DNA of 64,000 nucleotides, taken from assembly GCF_018446385.1 (NCBI RefSeq), contig NC_056001.1:10596672-10660671 (forward strand), written 5' to 3'. Positions 11,132-25,400 of the stretch are shown one piece after another. The stretch is from Zingiber officinale (lineage: Eukaryota > Streptophyta > Magnoliopsida > Zingiberales > Zingiberaceae). The notes below the pieces were generated by a model that was not told the origin of the DNA, did no database searches, and saw only the letters and a list, made by a program, of their open reading frames with translations. The position numbers and the translations under genes were made by a program. The number at the start of each line of letters is the position of its first letter. Position 1 is the stretch's first letter.

Positions 11132-12043
11132 TATTGGTATCCTAAGGTATTTTGATGTGATCAACCAAGTTAGGTTATGTCATGTTGTGTTTAACTCTGT
11201 GTCTAAGTGTGCAGGAACTTAGGAGCACAGGGCGTCGAGCAAAAGATGCAACTAGCGAAAAAAGACGGCACAAGGGAGAGCCGACGGGCTCGGTGCGTTT
11301 GAGGGACGAGGTGCTGCGGAAGAGTAAGCGGGCGAACGAGAATGAGGTGCACGACGTTTCCGAGGGACGAGAAGTCAGAGCGGAAACTTGCTCGAGAAGG
11401 CTGGAAGTTGGGTTCGTGTGAGCCCTATTCCAGATGGCCGAAATCACCCAAGCGAGTGGAGTAGGAGCGGAAGACCCGGACTGATGTGAGCGGAATTGAA
11501 GAAAGAGGTCGGGATAAAAAATCAGCAAAGGGCTGATTTTTGGCCCCAGGGTGCTTGAACTTCAGGTGCCCGGAACGCTTCCGGGCACTCGGAACTCGAT
11601 TCTTAGCCATTTCGACGTAGCGTTTAAACGTTGCGTCTGAGATAGAATTCTATCATATTCCGGGCGTCTGGAATCCTTCCAAACGCCCCGAGCAAGGCTG
11701 TATAAGCAACTCTGCTCCCAGAAGCCTAGAAGAACAAGAATTACAAAGGAACAACACTTGTGCTTGAGTTTGTTTAAGTTTAGCTTTGTTTTGTGAGCTT
11801 TGAATGCTGTAAGAGGCTTCTTCACCCAGAGGAGATTTTTAGTGCGTTTTTTTATCTGACTTGGATTAGCAACCTCCCCGGTTGTAACTAAGTAAATCCT
11901 CGATACCTCTTTCCTTTTAATTTCTTTATTAGTCTTATGTAAGTGTTCTTTTAATTAAGTTATAAGTTCGAGAAAGGTTGTGCTTGCTTATTTTGTGCAG
12001 GGGTTATTCATCCCCCTTTAGCCGACCGCCAAGGGTCCTAGCA
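11132..12043 (+). repeat. 3' LTR of the SIRE-type copia element
   Basis: It starts right after the polypurine tract with TATTGGTATCC (a decayed TGTTGG) and ends CCTAGCA. It contains TGATGTGATCAACCAAG and GTGTGCAGGAACTTAGGAGC, familiar from plant SIRE LTRs. A 72-79 aa open frame in it is incidental. Confidence 0.7.
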
Positions 12044-12052
12044 GCATATATC

Positions 12053-12539
12053 TGATATGACAGTGGAAGCTTCGTCGTTCAATTTATCGATGGACCATGC
12101 CCTGTTGTTAGCAACACTAACTCCTATAAGAATATGATGAGCTACGCAAGGGGTCCCACTGTTTGGCCGAGCGAGGGAGCCGCTCGACTAGGATTCCCCC
12201 GCTCGATCACTCAAGGCTGTTCTTCTCCATGGTTGCTTAACTCAGTAGGTCGTTCCTCGCTCGACCGGATAGGTGGTCAGGTCGGACTAGCCTTCATTTG
12301 GTTACTGTTTTGAGCATTTTATGTCATCTTTATAGTCGTCACGATCGGACGAGCAACCTACTTAGATAAGCCTCTGGGTCGATCGGACCCTTCAGGCCGA
12401 CTCGATTTGTTGCTACTCGCTCGACCAACTTTGATGACTCGACGATTTCTTACCTTTGAATATCTTGACTTGACCTCTGTGTCGACAATTGTTCCTGCCT
12501 TTAACTTATACTTGGTAGAGTTCCTTTACCATCGCATCA
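12053..12539 (-). repeat. Gypsy LTR remnant of the 25 kb/55 kb family
   Basis: In minus sense it opens TGATGCGATGGTAAAGGA, close to the LTR start at 25369 (TGATGCGGTGATAAAGGA), and ends near TCATATCA. The middle has the GAGCGGCTCGGCC-type GC motifs seen in the 55 kb LTR. No target duplication is evident. Confidence 0.5.
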
Positions 12540-13363
12540 CAAAAAAGTTCATTATTTGATTTTGCTTAGACAATTTTCTAGGAATTGTTATTAAGTTTTG
12601 TCAATTTTAGAGTTTTGTTTTTTTATTTATTTACTTTTTTTATTTCACGGATGATGATGATGATGATGATGAGTTAAGGGATAACATTATTCTTTTTATT
12701 TGATCCTATTTTATTCCTCTTATTTTTTAATTTTATTTTATTTAAAAAGTCAAAAAATTTAATATATATATATATATATATATTAAAAATTAATATTAAT
12801 ATATATATATATATTAAAAATTAATATTTAGATTTATTTTAAAAAATAAATCAGGTTATCAGTTTCAAATCGATAAAAAGTGAGGAATTTATTTTAAAAA
12901 TAATATTAGAGATCTATTTTTTTTCCGCCTAAATCCTTAAATAAATTGGGGTTTGATTAAATGGCTCAAATAACTATAATACCAGTTTACTAGTAAAATA
13001 AAATGAGAATAAAAATAGAAATAAAATCCACCTCTTATATGAGTTTATCGTATTCCCATAAATCTAAAATTTATTATCAAATTATCTCCAAAGTCCATAA
13101 TCTAAATACGCCATTCCATTCTCCCATTCCTAAATTCATTAATCAAACACCACTTAAGTCGGCCATGTGTAACAAAGATTTTCACGAACCAAGTATCCTC
13201 TCTCCTAATCTCCTTCATGTGCTTCGCAGCGACGCTCGAACGAAAATATCTTATATTTAAAAAAAAGGTAAAACGCAACAAGAAAAAAGGGTCAAAAAAA
13301 CATAAAATAGAGAAAGGAAACGAGAGAAGCTGCCTCTGTGGACTTCGGTGAAGAGAAACCCTA
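12540..13363. other. AT-rich intergenic/promoter region with microsatellites
   Basis: There is no gene. It contains a (GAT)n tract near 12650-12672 and two (TA)n runs around 12760-12815 forming AT palindromes. An 85 aa open frame at 13003 has no coding character. The 5' UTR of the U-box gene presumably starts after about 13270. Confidence 0.6.
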
Positions 13364-13411
13364 ATGGCGATTCCCGACCACCGGAATGGGCCGACTCCCC
13401 CATCACCCTAG
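13364..13411 (+). CDS. Upstream ORF (15 codons) in the 5' leader of the U-box gene
   Basis: ATG GCG ATT CCC ... CCC TAG encodes a 15-residue peptide (MAIPDHRNGPTPPSP) ending 20 bp before the main ATG at 13432. A second out-of-frame ATG lies at 13425. If the transcript starts upstream of 13364, these would reduce initiation at the main start. The transcript start is not known. Confidence 0.4.
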   Translation: MAIPDHRNGPTPPSP

Positions 13412-13431
13412 CCGATCCTACGCGATGATCC

Positions 13432-16400
13432 ATGAACGGCGGCCGGGTCGTGCAGATGTTCTCCTCCTCTATGGCCCCGGCTCCGCAGTCGCAGCCGCCG
13501 CTGCCGCCGCCGCTCTCGCTCCATTCCCATCCTTCTTCCTCCCTCTCGCTCGGCCTCCATCCCCTTCCCCTCCTCCCTGCTCCTGCCGCCCGCCACCCTT
13601 CGGGGCACGACTCCGTGGAGCACGTGGCGCCGCCCGTCGCGAAGGTGAAGTTGGAGGACATTGTGCCGTTCGAGGGGGTAGCCGATGGGGTGTACTCGAA
13701 GGCGGTGGAGGAACTGTCAGGGTCTCTGATGAGGCACAACGCCGTGCTGATTGAGCTTGGTTCGGACGAAGCTGTGATTTTGAAATGTGCGTTGGACTCG
13801 GCGAGGACTTGCTTCAAGGCCAGGGCCATGTGCAATGGTGTGGGCGTCGGAGTTCATGTTTGTGGGAAGTCAGGCAAGGGTGTTTATACCTACCGTGCTG
13901 GAAGGTGAATACTTTATACAACGTTTCACTGTTGAATACAGCTAAATATGACTGGACGAGTGCACTCTATTGTACCAGTAGTGAGGGATGTTATATTTTG
14001 AGCTCTCTTACATATTTTAGAACAATTACTATGCATTATTTTGCTTCGATGCCTTCTTCATCTGCATCTGACTCAATTACCACGGCGTCCTCTACATCAT
14101 TGATTGATAACTCAGTTCTAACTCAGTTATTTTATCTCAACGCCGTATGATCTTGTTAAGTCATAGTTTATTATGAATTTTATTAGGACTTTGGAAGATG
14201 GAGACTTAACTCCTGCATGCATGGGAGATGCCTTTAGATGTATGGGAAAGGCAGCTCGTGCTGCACTTTGTGCGGTAGCAAGACATCTTCGGCTCCGAAG
14301 CGAGTAAATGCCCTTTTTGTTTATATTAGTTTTCTACTCTAGACTCTAGTGTCTCAGCAGGTTGCTATATCTATCCGTGACTCATTCAGTTAATACTTGC
14401 TGAAACAACTTTCAGTGTTTTTAACCATTTGCTTGATGATACACCCTTGCCTGCTACTGAAGTTTCATCATCAGTTCTGATTGCCTCCTGTTCTCAAGCT
14501 TCATACTGTAATGGCAAGGACCAAGTTGGAGGTGGAAAGTCTTCCATCACTGAAGTTGAAAAAGGTTTTTTGACATTAATTGCTTCTGACAGTCCTGGGA
14601 TTCAGGTAATTAATCTTATTGTTTCTGTTAATAAGAGCAATATAATTTGTATTGGCATATTTGTTCACTTGGATATTCCTATTCTGCCATACTTTGGCAA
14701 ACTCATCTATTTTACCTTTTGGTAGGTTTGTGATCCAAATGATCGTTGGTTCTTAGCTGATGGGAGTTCAGGACCTGGCAATCTATTACTACTAACTGGA
14801 AGGGCTCTAAGCCATGCTACCGCTGGACTTCGTCCAGCTGCCTCATATAGAATGGTTCCTGAGTGTTTTCCTAGCACCATAAGCCGGGGAAGGTCTGAAT
14901 CTCTCTTTCATATATTTGTAATTTATTTTTATTATTTTTTGCATTTGTTGTTTGGGTTCCCACTTGTCATCATGGAATTGCTCTGTTTGTAGGTCATCAC
15001 TGACATTTAAGCTCATGCCTCAGCGTAATGCAATATTGGATTGTTCACCAATTGCTGCAGCTGGACATGTTATACCACAGAGTTACCAACCAATATTAGC
15101 AAGCCAATTAATGGATGACTTATCTACCGAAGATGATCTCATGTGCAATTATCCTGATAATGTCTATGTGAGTTAACTATTCATGTATTAACTTGCTTGC
15201 CGCATATAATGTCTATGTGAGTTTTCTACATTAGTATTTGAACAATAATAATAAAAAAAAGCCAGCTCGGTGCATGAAGCTCCTGCCAATACGGAGTCGG
15301 GAAGGATTTACGCAACCTTACCTTGCTTTGTAAGAGGTTGTTTTTGAAATTTGAACTTGTAACCTCTAGGTCACATAATAATAATTTTACCGTTGCGCCA
15401 AGGCTCCCCTTCAAGATAAAATTTTGACCATCTCTATTACTCCAACTGCTTGGCATGTTTACCCGCACAAGAAATATATTAATTTCAGTGTTAATCTAGA
15501 TAATATTGCAATGAATCAACAATAATATTTTGAAAATTTGCTAACTTATTTGTTGGAGAAGCCTCTTGTAACTTTTTTTAGAAGAAAGTCTTAATAATAC
15601 CTGAAGAAATCTTGCCATTGTGTGAGATTGAGTTTTTTGCAAGAGTGAGGTTAATCACATTTGTCTTCAAGGTTCATATCAGACATTGTTTTCAAGTCAT
15701 TCAGTAATGGAGTTGGTTGACATCAATGTCTGTTGGTTGAAGTTTGAAGCCTTAACTTGTACTAGCATGATCAATAGTGATATTGACCAAGGTTTAAAAT
15801 CTTGACTTGTGTTGAGGTTTTGGTTCTAGACCGATACATTTTCAATATCATGCCGTACCGATACGGTTTTAATATTTTTTTTATTTATATATAGTAATTA
15901 TTAGATAAATATGTTTATTGTGTATAATTTTAAAATAAATTGTATATTGATTTTATATAAATTTTCCATTATAGAACAATTTAATATTGTTAGAAAAAAT
16001 AATTAAATATATATTTTTTAAAAAAATTGATCTATTAATGAGTCGAATTAAAATTGATACATCATAATATATTACCTTAATAATACCAAAAGGAGTGGCG
16101 TGAATAAGAAGGAAGCATTGATTCTTATAATATTCTGCTTAGGTTAACTTTATAGTTCTCCAACGTTGAGATTAAATAATCATGTTGCGTTAGGTTGCCG
16201 GCCAACGTCAAAATTATGGCAAATATTCAATGAATGGATCCATTAATCTATTGTGTTAATGCTAGGTTGTTCCCTGGAAGGAACCCGTTGCAGGGTCCGA
16301 CTGTAACGTCTCCGCAAGGACCGCTATATCGCCAGAACTCGGGTGTAGTGCTAAATATGCAAGAGTTCGCGTTACAGGTTCGACTGTAACGTCTCAGCAA

Positions 16401-19400
16401 GGACCGCTACATCTCCATGAGAACTTGGTGTAGTGTTAAATAGGTAAGAGTTCTCACATCATAGGTTGGATAAGAACAAATATGATAGGAAAACTAATAA
16501 TCTAAGATTTGGAACATGGAACATAGGAACTCTCACTGGTAAATCAATGGAGGTAGTAGATATGATGATTAGGAGAAGAATTAGTATTTTGTGTGTACAA
16601 GAGACAAAATGGACAGGCAAGAAGGCAAAGATGAAAGAGAACTCGGGTTTTAAGTTCTAGTACACTGGAAAGAGTAAAGCAAGAAATGGTGTGAGTATTA
16701 TTGTAGATAGTTTGTTAAAGGATGAAGTTGTAGGAGTAGTTAGAAAAGGGGATAGATTTATAACCCTTAAGATAATAGTGACGAAAGAAACTATGAACAT
16801 AATTAACGTATATGTACCACAGATAGGATTAGATGAAACTACCAAATCAAGGTTTTGGGAGAACTTAGATGAAATATTATAAAATATTCCACTAAATGAA
16901 ATGATTTTAATAGAAGATGATCTAAATAAACATGTCAGAGTGAAAAATGAGGAATATGAGAGTACATGGGAGTTATGGGTTTGGAACGAGGAATAAAGAA
17001 GGGAAAACTATATTAGATTTTGCGATAGCATATGACCTTATATTAGCTAATACGTTTTTTGAGAAAAGAGAATAACACTTAATCACATTCAAAAGTGGGA
17101 ATAATAAATTGCAAATTGACTTTCTTATGGTTAGGAAGAAGGATATAAAGATTTATAAAGATTGCAAAGTCATCCCTGGAGAAAGCTTAACTACCCAACA
17201 TAGGGTAGTAGTGTTGGATATATGCCTCAAACATAGTATCAATAGAAAGAAAATGTATACGGTTCCTAGAATTAAGTGATGGAAGTTAAAGGATGAGAAG
17301 CAAAATATATTTAAGGAGAAGGTAGAAGTACAAGCATTAGGTGAAATATACAATGACTCTAATACAACATGGGATAAGATGGTATCAAAGTTGAAAATAC
17401 TAGCTAAGAGTGTACTCGGTGAGTCAAAGGAACATGCACCACTAAGTAAAGAATCTTGGTGGTGGAATGAGAAAGTACAAGAGAAAGTGAAGGAAAAACG
17501 AATAGCATATAAAGATTATATATTTGTAAGAACGAGGAAAACTTAAAAAAATATACAATAACAAAGAAAAAAGCTAAGAAAGTAGCGAGGGAAGAAAAAA
17601 ATGAAACTTTTGAACGATTATATCAAAAATTGGATACAAAAAAGGGGAAGTAGACATTTATAGAATAGCTAAAGTGAGAGAAAGGAAAACAAGAGATCTT
17701 AGCCAAATAAAATGTATTAAAGATGAATGTAATAGGGTATTAGTAAACGATGAAGAAATAAAAGAACGGTGGAAGAGATATTTTCATCAACTTTTTAATC
17801 AAGGTTTAGGTGACCAACTTAACTTAGGTAATTTAAGTAGGTCAAATGAGCATAGAAATTTTAATTTTTATCGTAGAATTAGTAAAATAAACTTTAAATG
17901 AGATGCATAAGGGAAAAATCGTTGGACCAGATGATATTCCGATAGAGGTATGGAAGTGCTTAGGGAAACAAGGTATTGAATGACTTATAAAATTATTTAA
18001 TATGATATTGAAAACGAAAAAATGCCTGATCAGGAGGATAAATACTCTAGTCCCCTTATATAAGAACAAGGGAGACGTACAAAATTGTGCAAACTATAGG
18101 GGTATTAAACTAATAAGTCATACTATGAAACTTTGGGAAAAAGTAACAGAAAAAAGATTAAGAAAGAAGACCATAGTGACAGAAAATCAATTTGGGTTCA
18201 TGTTCGGAATATCGACAATAGAAGCTATACATCTTCTTAGACAATTAATTGAAAAATATCGGGAGCAAAAACAAGATCTACATATGGTATTCATTGACTT
18301 AGAAAAAGTTTATGATAGAGTCCCAAGAGAAATTATATGGAGAATTTTAGAAAAGAGAGGTGTTAGCGTAACATATATTGAACTAATTAAGGATATGTAT
18401 GAGGATGTAATGACCAGAGTAAAGACTTCAGGCGAAGTAACTGAAGTTTTTCCAATAAAGATAGGGTTACATCAAGGATCAACTCTATGTCCTTATATTT
18501 TTATACTAATTATGGACGAACTCACTGCGCACATTCAAAACACAGTATCGTGGTGCATGTTGTTTTCCGATGATATTATTTTGGTAGATGAAACACGTGA
18601 AGGAGTAAATGTTAAACTAGAATCTTGGAGGGAAACACTAGAAGGGAAATGTTTTAAGCTTAGTAGATTAAAGATAGAATATATGGAATTTAAGTTTAAC
18701 AATATTAGAAGTAATGAAACAATTGTTAAGATAGGAGAGGACGAGTTGCCCGGAACAAAGAGATTTAAATATTTAGGATCATTTTTTTGTAAAACGATGG
18801 AGGGATTGAGAGAGATGTCTTACATAGAATACAAGCAGGATGAGTGAAATGGAGGGGAGCGTCGAGTGTTTTATGTGACCGTAAAGTATCTCTTAAACTT
18901 AAAGGTAAGTTCTATAAAACTGCAGTTAGACCTGCTATGTTATATGGAGCTGAATGTTGGGCTATGACTCAAGCACATGAGCAGAAGATGAGAGTTGCAG
19001 AGATGAGGATGTTAAAGTGAATGTGGGGACATATGAGGCTGGACAAAGTAAGAAATGAGAGCATTAGAGAGAAAGTCGGAGTTGCATCTATAGAGGAAAA
19101 ACTACACGTTTAAACGGTAGAACATGTATTTAGACAACCAATAAATGCTCCAATTATACGATGTGAAACTATGATAAATATGCATATCAAACGAGGGAGA
19201 GGAAGACCAAAAAAGACTTGGTTAGCAACAATAAAACAAGATAAAGTTTATTTAAATATAGGTGATGATATAATAGGAGATAGAGCTCAATGGCGTAAAA
19301 GGATTCATATAGCCGACCCCACCTAGTGGGAAAAAGTTTGGTTGTTGTTGTTGTTTGTTGTAATTATATAAATTAACTATTTATTCATTTAATTAATTAT

Positions 19401-22400
19401 TAATTTAAATAATATATATTTAAAATAGAAGGGGAGCCTTGGCGCAACGGTAAAGTTGTTGCCATGTGACCAAAATGTTACGGGTTCGAATCCTGGAAAC
19501 AACCTCTTACAAAAAGCAGGGTAAGACTACGTTCAATGAATCCTTTCTCGGGACCCCGCATGGCGGGAGCTTCGTACACCGGGCTGTCATTTTTTAAAAA
19601 TAATATATATTTAAAATAGTAAAAAAAATATTAGAATATCAATTAAATATTAAAATAGTAAAAAAAAATATAAAATAATAATAATTAAAAGTTATGAGAA
19701 TATAAATTTGATTTATTATAATTTTTAAATGAAATTTAAAACAGTAAAAACAATTTCAAAATATCAATTAATAAAATTAATATATTTTTATATATTTTAT
19801 TGGGATAACTTAATTAGGATTTATGAAAACCTAGTTGGGAATTGTTTGAATTAAATAAATCACAATTTTAATTTTGCATAATGATATCACTTGCGGGCGC
19901 CTGCGCTGCCGGAAACATCCTGCGATGTCTTTGGGACGCTCTATCGCGTGATGCGCGTGAAGCACACACGCGAAATTAGGGAGCTTACTGTGCCAATTTC
20001 GCTCCCCAAGCGGAATGGTAAAAATTATCTGTCCGGCACGGAACAGTATTTCAATTGTTGGCATTGACACTATGATGTGCATAAAACTCAGAGCTCAGAT
20101 ATGTGACACGCAGCATTAATTGATGAGTTATTTGTAACTACTGCAGTCCTAGTTGTAAGTGTTGTAATCCATCTATAAGTATGCAATGAACAAAAATAAT
20201 GAGATGCAAGTTTACAATGTCATCTTCTTTGTTATTTCCTGTCATATTTATCAATATTAACGGGTTCTCTCATAGACAATGATTCCATGGCCTTCTTCAC
20301 TCGTGATTGATCCCGTGTGCTCGAAGCAATATTCCTTTCTCCTTGTGTATGAAATATGATTTTGCATGCAATTCAGCATGCCAATTTGTAGCTTTTTGGT
20401 ATTTTGATTGGTCCTTATTTTAAGCTGTTATGTTGCAGGAAACTCAAACCGACCTTATTAAGGAACCATCTCTCAGAAGCATACTTTCAGATCCTTTGTC
20501 GTAGGTCTCCAGTCTCCTATATTTCCATCAGTTATACTTCCTTCATGTTTGAATATTGTGTTTTAATCTAAATTATTTTTGGATTGTTATAATTTGAAAT
20601 GCTATTTTTTCTGTTTTCATCTGCTTATGGAGGACCAGTTTGATGAGTTTAATAACCACTTAAAATAGTTGATATTGGTTGGAAAGAGTCTTTAATTTTG
20701 AACAGATATTTAGGGAGAGAATTTGGTGAATAAAAAGATATGCATAGAGGTTTTACATTTGTGAAAAGCAATAAAGTGGCTAGTAACAAACATTTTATAA
20801 TGAGGTTATATTTGTTAGAGATATTGCAATTTATTTTTATTACAACTGAGCGTAATTTAAATCCTGGTCCTTTTACCTAAGTTTTTCATGAATTTACTAA
20901 TCACTTAATAATTAATTTGTGTTGTATGTGTTATTTGCAAATAATATTGCATTGAATGATGGGATTTTAGTAAATTATAAATTTGAGAACTGAATTGTGG
21001 AAATCAATTCAGAAAACATATAGATAAAGTAGATAACAATAGCACAAAACCTTGAGTCCTAACTATTAGGAGTCAGTTACATAAATCATAATCCAATTAT
21101 ACTCAACATAAGGGGAGCTAAAGTTATTGTCATGTGACCAAAAAGGTCATGGGTTTGAATCCTGGAAACAGCCTCTTGCAAAAAGCAGGGTAAGGCTGCG
21201 TACAATGGATCATTCTCCGGAATCCCGCATGACGGGAGCTTCGTGCACCGGACTGTCCTTTTACTCAACATAAGGCTCCTACAACACCAATGGCAGCCAC
21301 ATGTTTAAATCACATTATTGTCTGTGAACATGTTTATACCATCTTAGCCCATCAGAACATGCCTATACCATATTAAATTATTTTTTCTTATTTTATCATC
21401 TACACCTAATTGTTCCTCAGTAATAGTTTTATGATTTATATTTATAGTAACACTGGGCATCTATTTTAGCATTCTTATCTCTGCATAATAAGTTAATGAA
21501 TTGTTTCTTGCGGCTTAACTCTCTTGATTGATAAAGTATTACTGGTTATATTATAGTCTTATGTTTTTTCCTTTTTTTTTTTCTTTTTTGCCTAAGAGGT
21601 ATACTATCATCACGCAAGACTCTAAAATTCTATTTTACATCTCTTTATGCTATGAAGGAATATTAAGATAGATGGACAACCTTTTTGCAAGAGTTTTAAA
21701 TTAAAACTGGAAATTTAGAATGGAGAGTTTTCTGGGATCGTTACATGCCTTCCAAGTTAGAAGGAAAATTTTTAGATAATAATTTGATTTAACATATTAT
21801 GTATCTGAGTTTGGATGGTTAAGATTTAAGAAACAAGTAGTGATGTTCAGGTTCTTGCGTGGATGTGTGTGCTGATTAAAAATGGAATATTTTTATTGAC
21901 AGTAGATAGTTAGGCTCGATAGATTATAAAATGAAAAAATGGTGTTGATGATATTGATGTGTTCAAAAGAGGACAAAATCTATAGTTAACAAGCTAGATC
22001 AAATAAAATTGAGAGAATTCTCTAAATTTGGAAAATGTTGAAATTTGTCACTCTCATCCATCTTACATCTAATTTTGATAATTGTTCACTTTCCATTATA
22101 AATTTGGCAAAATTAACATTTCCCACCTTTTAATGGTTTTCACAAGTCCAACAGTTGCAATGCATTTTATTGTGTTTTCTTCACCATTGCTTTGAATGTA
22201 AATAAAGTTGCTAATGTTGTTTCTCCTCAACGCTAGTACTATTTTTTCCTTCTTTTGGTTGAATTTGAAAGTAGTTTTCTTTTTTCCGTACTTCCATATG
22301 TTTGTATTTTGTTAAGTTTCCATACTCATGTTTTATCTTTTTCTGCGTCAGAGGTGCATTTCTTGAGGATGCTATGGTTGTTTCTTGTGGGCATTCTTTT

Positions 22401-25400
22401 GGCGGTCATATGCTGAAGAAAGTAATAGAAATGGTATGCATAGGTATTCCATGTATTTTTTTATAGGAGCTTCTGAGGCAAACTAGCTAAGTTATTTCTA
22501 AGTAATCTAATTGTTTTTTTATTGATCTTTTAAGTTAGGAAAAAAATCTAAAGCTTGCAACTCTGTTTTGAATCAAATTGTTGAATCTTGAAGTCTTGAT
22601 ATTGTCTTTTTTTGAGAATCTTATGGTAGTGATATCCATGTATTAAAATTTTGAGCCGTTTCGCTTGATATAGGCGAAACTTTTCATTCTGCATGTCGAC
22701 CGATATCGTCACTCCTCCGGTGCTAGCGTCCCTGGAGGCTCCGCGGGTGCGTCGCGCAAGCACAATGACATGTCCAGAAGAGTAACAAGAGTTCGACGAC
22801 GTGTCTGAATGAGTCATGCGATCTCGACGATGCTTCGAGATGCGTCGTGTGATCCTGAACACACCTTCGGACACGTCTCGCGAGCACGGCGATGCCTCCG
22901 GATGCGTCGCGCGAAGACGGTGGAACAAGAGTGTGATGCATCTGGATGTGTCGGGCGAGCCTTGCGACACTTCGCGTGAGCCTGACAATGCATCCTTAAG
23001 CATCACGTGAGCCTAGTGACGCTTCAAGTGGCGTGGCACGATCTCGGGAGCCTCGTGGAACACGGTGGAACAGGAGGGGTTTAGTGTTTAATTAAAAACT
23101 TAGATTAATAAATTTAATTAATTCCTAGATATGATTGGGATAATTTAGATTGACTTAGTTAAAATCTAATAGAATTATCCCATTATATACAACAACAACC
23201 AAGTCTTATCCCACTAGGTGAGGTAGAATATATAGATCCTTTTATGCCATTGAGCTCTATCTCGTACTATATCATCTCTATACTTAAATAAAATTTATCT
23301 TCTTTTATTGTTGATAATCAATAAAGAGAAACAAGAGGAAGACCTTTTTTGGCCTTTTTCTTTCTCGTTTGATATGTATATTTATCATAGTTTTACATCG
23401 TCTAACTGAGCATTTATTGGTCGTGTACATGTCCGTACCATATTAAACGTGTCTCTCGAAGTTTTCCCTCAATATATGCAACTCCGACTTTCTCTCTAAT
23501 GCTTTCATTTCTTATACTGTCCATCCTCATACGTCCACACATCTATCTTAACATCCTCATCTCTGCAACTCTCATCTTCTGTTTATGTGCTCGAGTTATA
23601 GCCCAACATTTAGCTCCATTTAGCATAGCAGGTCTAACTATGGTTTTGTAAAACTTTTCTTTAAGTTTTAGAGGTACTTTACAGTCACATAAAAGAATCG
23701 ACCCTCTCTTCCATTTCAATCATCCTGCTTGTATTCTATGTAAGACATCTCTCTCAATCCCTCCATCGTTTTGCAAATATGATGCTAAATATTTAAAGCT
23801 CTCGGTTTCGGGCAACCCATCATCTCCTATCTTAACAATTGTTTCATTACGTCTAATATTGTTAAACTTAAATTCCATATATTCTGTCTTTATTCTATTA
23901 AGTCTAAAACCTTTCCTTTTAGTGTTTCCCGTCAAGCTTTTAGTTTAGCATTTATTCGTTCACGTGTTTTATCTACTAAAACAATATCATCTATAAACAA
24001 CATGCACTATGATACCATATATTGAATGTGTAGTGAGTTCGTCCAGAATTAGTGTAAAAGATAGAGACTTAGAGCTGATCCTTGATGTAACCCTATCTTT
24101 ATTGGAAATGCTTCAGTTACTCCGTGAAGTTTTTATTCTGGTCATTACATCTTCGTAGATATTCTTAATTAGTTCAATATATGTTACGCTAATACCTTTT
24201 TCTAGACTTCCAAGTCAATGAATACCATGTATAGATTTGGTTTTTACTTTTGATATTTTTTAATTAGTTGTCTAATAAGATGTATAGTTTATATTGTTGA
24301 CCTTCCATGCATGAACCCAAAAGAATTTTCGTAATAGAGTCATCATATATTTTACCTAATATTTGTACTCCTATCTTCTCCTTAAATATATTTTGCTTCC
24401 CATCCTTTAACTTCCATCATTTAATTCTAAGAGTTGTATATTTTTTTCTATTGATTTTATACTTGAGGCGTATATCCAATACTACTAACCTATGTTGAGT
24501 AGTGAAACTTTCTCCAGGGATGATCTTGTAATCTTTATAAATCTTTCTATTCTTCTTAACTATAAGAAAGTCAATTTGCAATTTATTATTTCCAATTTTG
24601 AACGTGACTAAGTGTTCTTCTCTTTTCTTAAAAAATGTGTTAGCCAATATAAGGTTTTATGCTATCGTAAAATTTAATATAGTTTTTCTTTCTTCATTTC
24701 TCGCTCTAAACCCATAACCCTTGTGTGCTCTCTTATATTCCTCATTTTTCACTCCGACATGTCCATTTAGATCATCTCATATTAAAATTGTTTCATTTGA
24801 TCGAATATTTTATAATATTTTATCTAAGTCGTTCCAAAATCTTAATTTGGTAGTTTTATCTAATCCTACTTGCGGTGTATATACGTTAATTATGTTATTT
24901 TTTCACTACTATTATCTTAAGGGTTATAATTCGATTCTCTTTTCTAATTACTCTTACAACTTCATCCTTTAATAGACTATCTATAATAATACTCATTTCA
25001 TTTCTTGTTTTACTCTTTCTTGTGTACCATAACTTAAAATATAAGGTCTCTATCATTTTTACCTTCTTGCCTACTCATTTTTTCTCTTGTACACACAAAA
25101 CACTAATTTTTCTCCTAATTATCGTATCTACTATCTCCATTAATTTACATTGAGAGTTTCTATGTTCTATGTTCTAAATCTTAGACTATTAGTTTTCCTA
25201 TCATATTCGTTCTTATCTAACCTATGGTGTGAGAACTCCTGCTTATTTATTACTATACTTAAGTTCCTATGGAGATGTAGCGGTCCTTATCGACACGTTA
25301 CAGTCGGACTCTACAACGCGAACTCTTGTATATTTAGTACTACACCTAAATTTTAGGGATATAGCGGTTGATGCGGTGATAAAGGAGGGCCCACTAAGTG

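Noticed and set aside
13003-13260. 85 aa open frame upstream of the U-box gene
   Set aside because: AT-rich composition, no family features, ends just before the putative promoter/leader.
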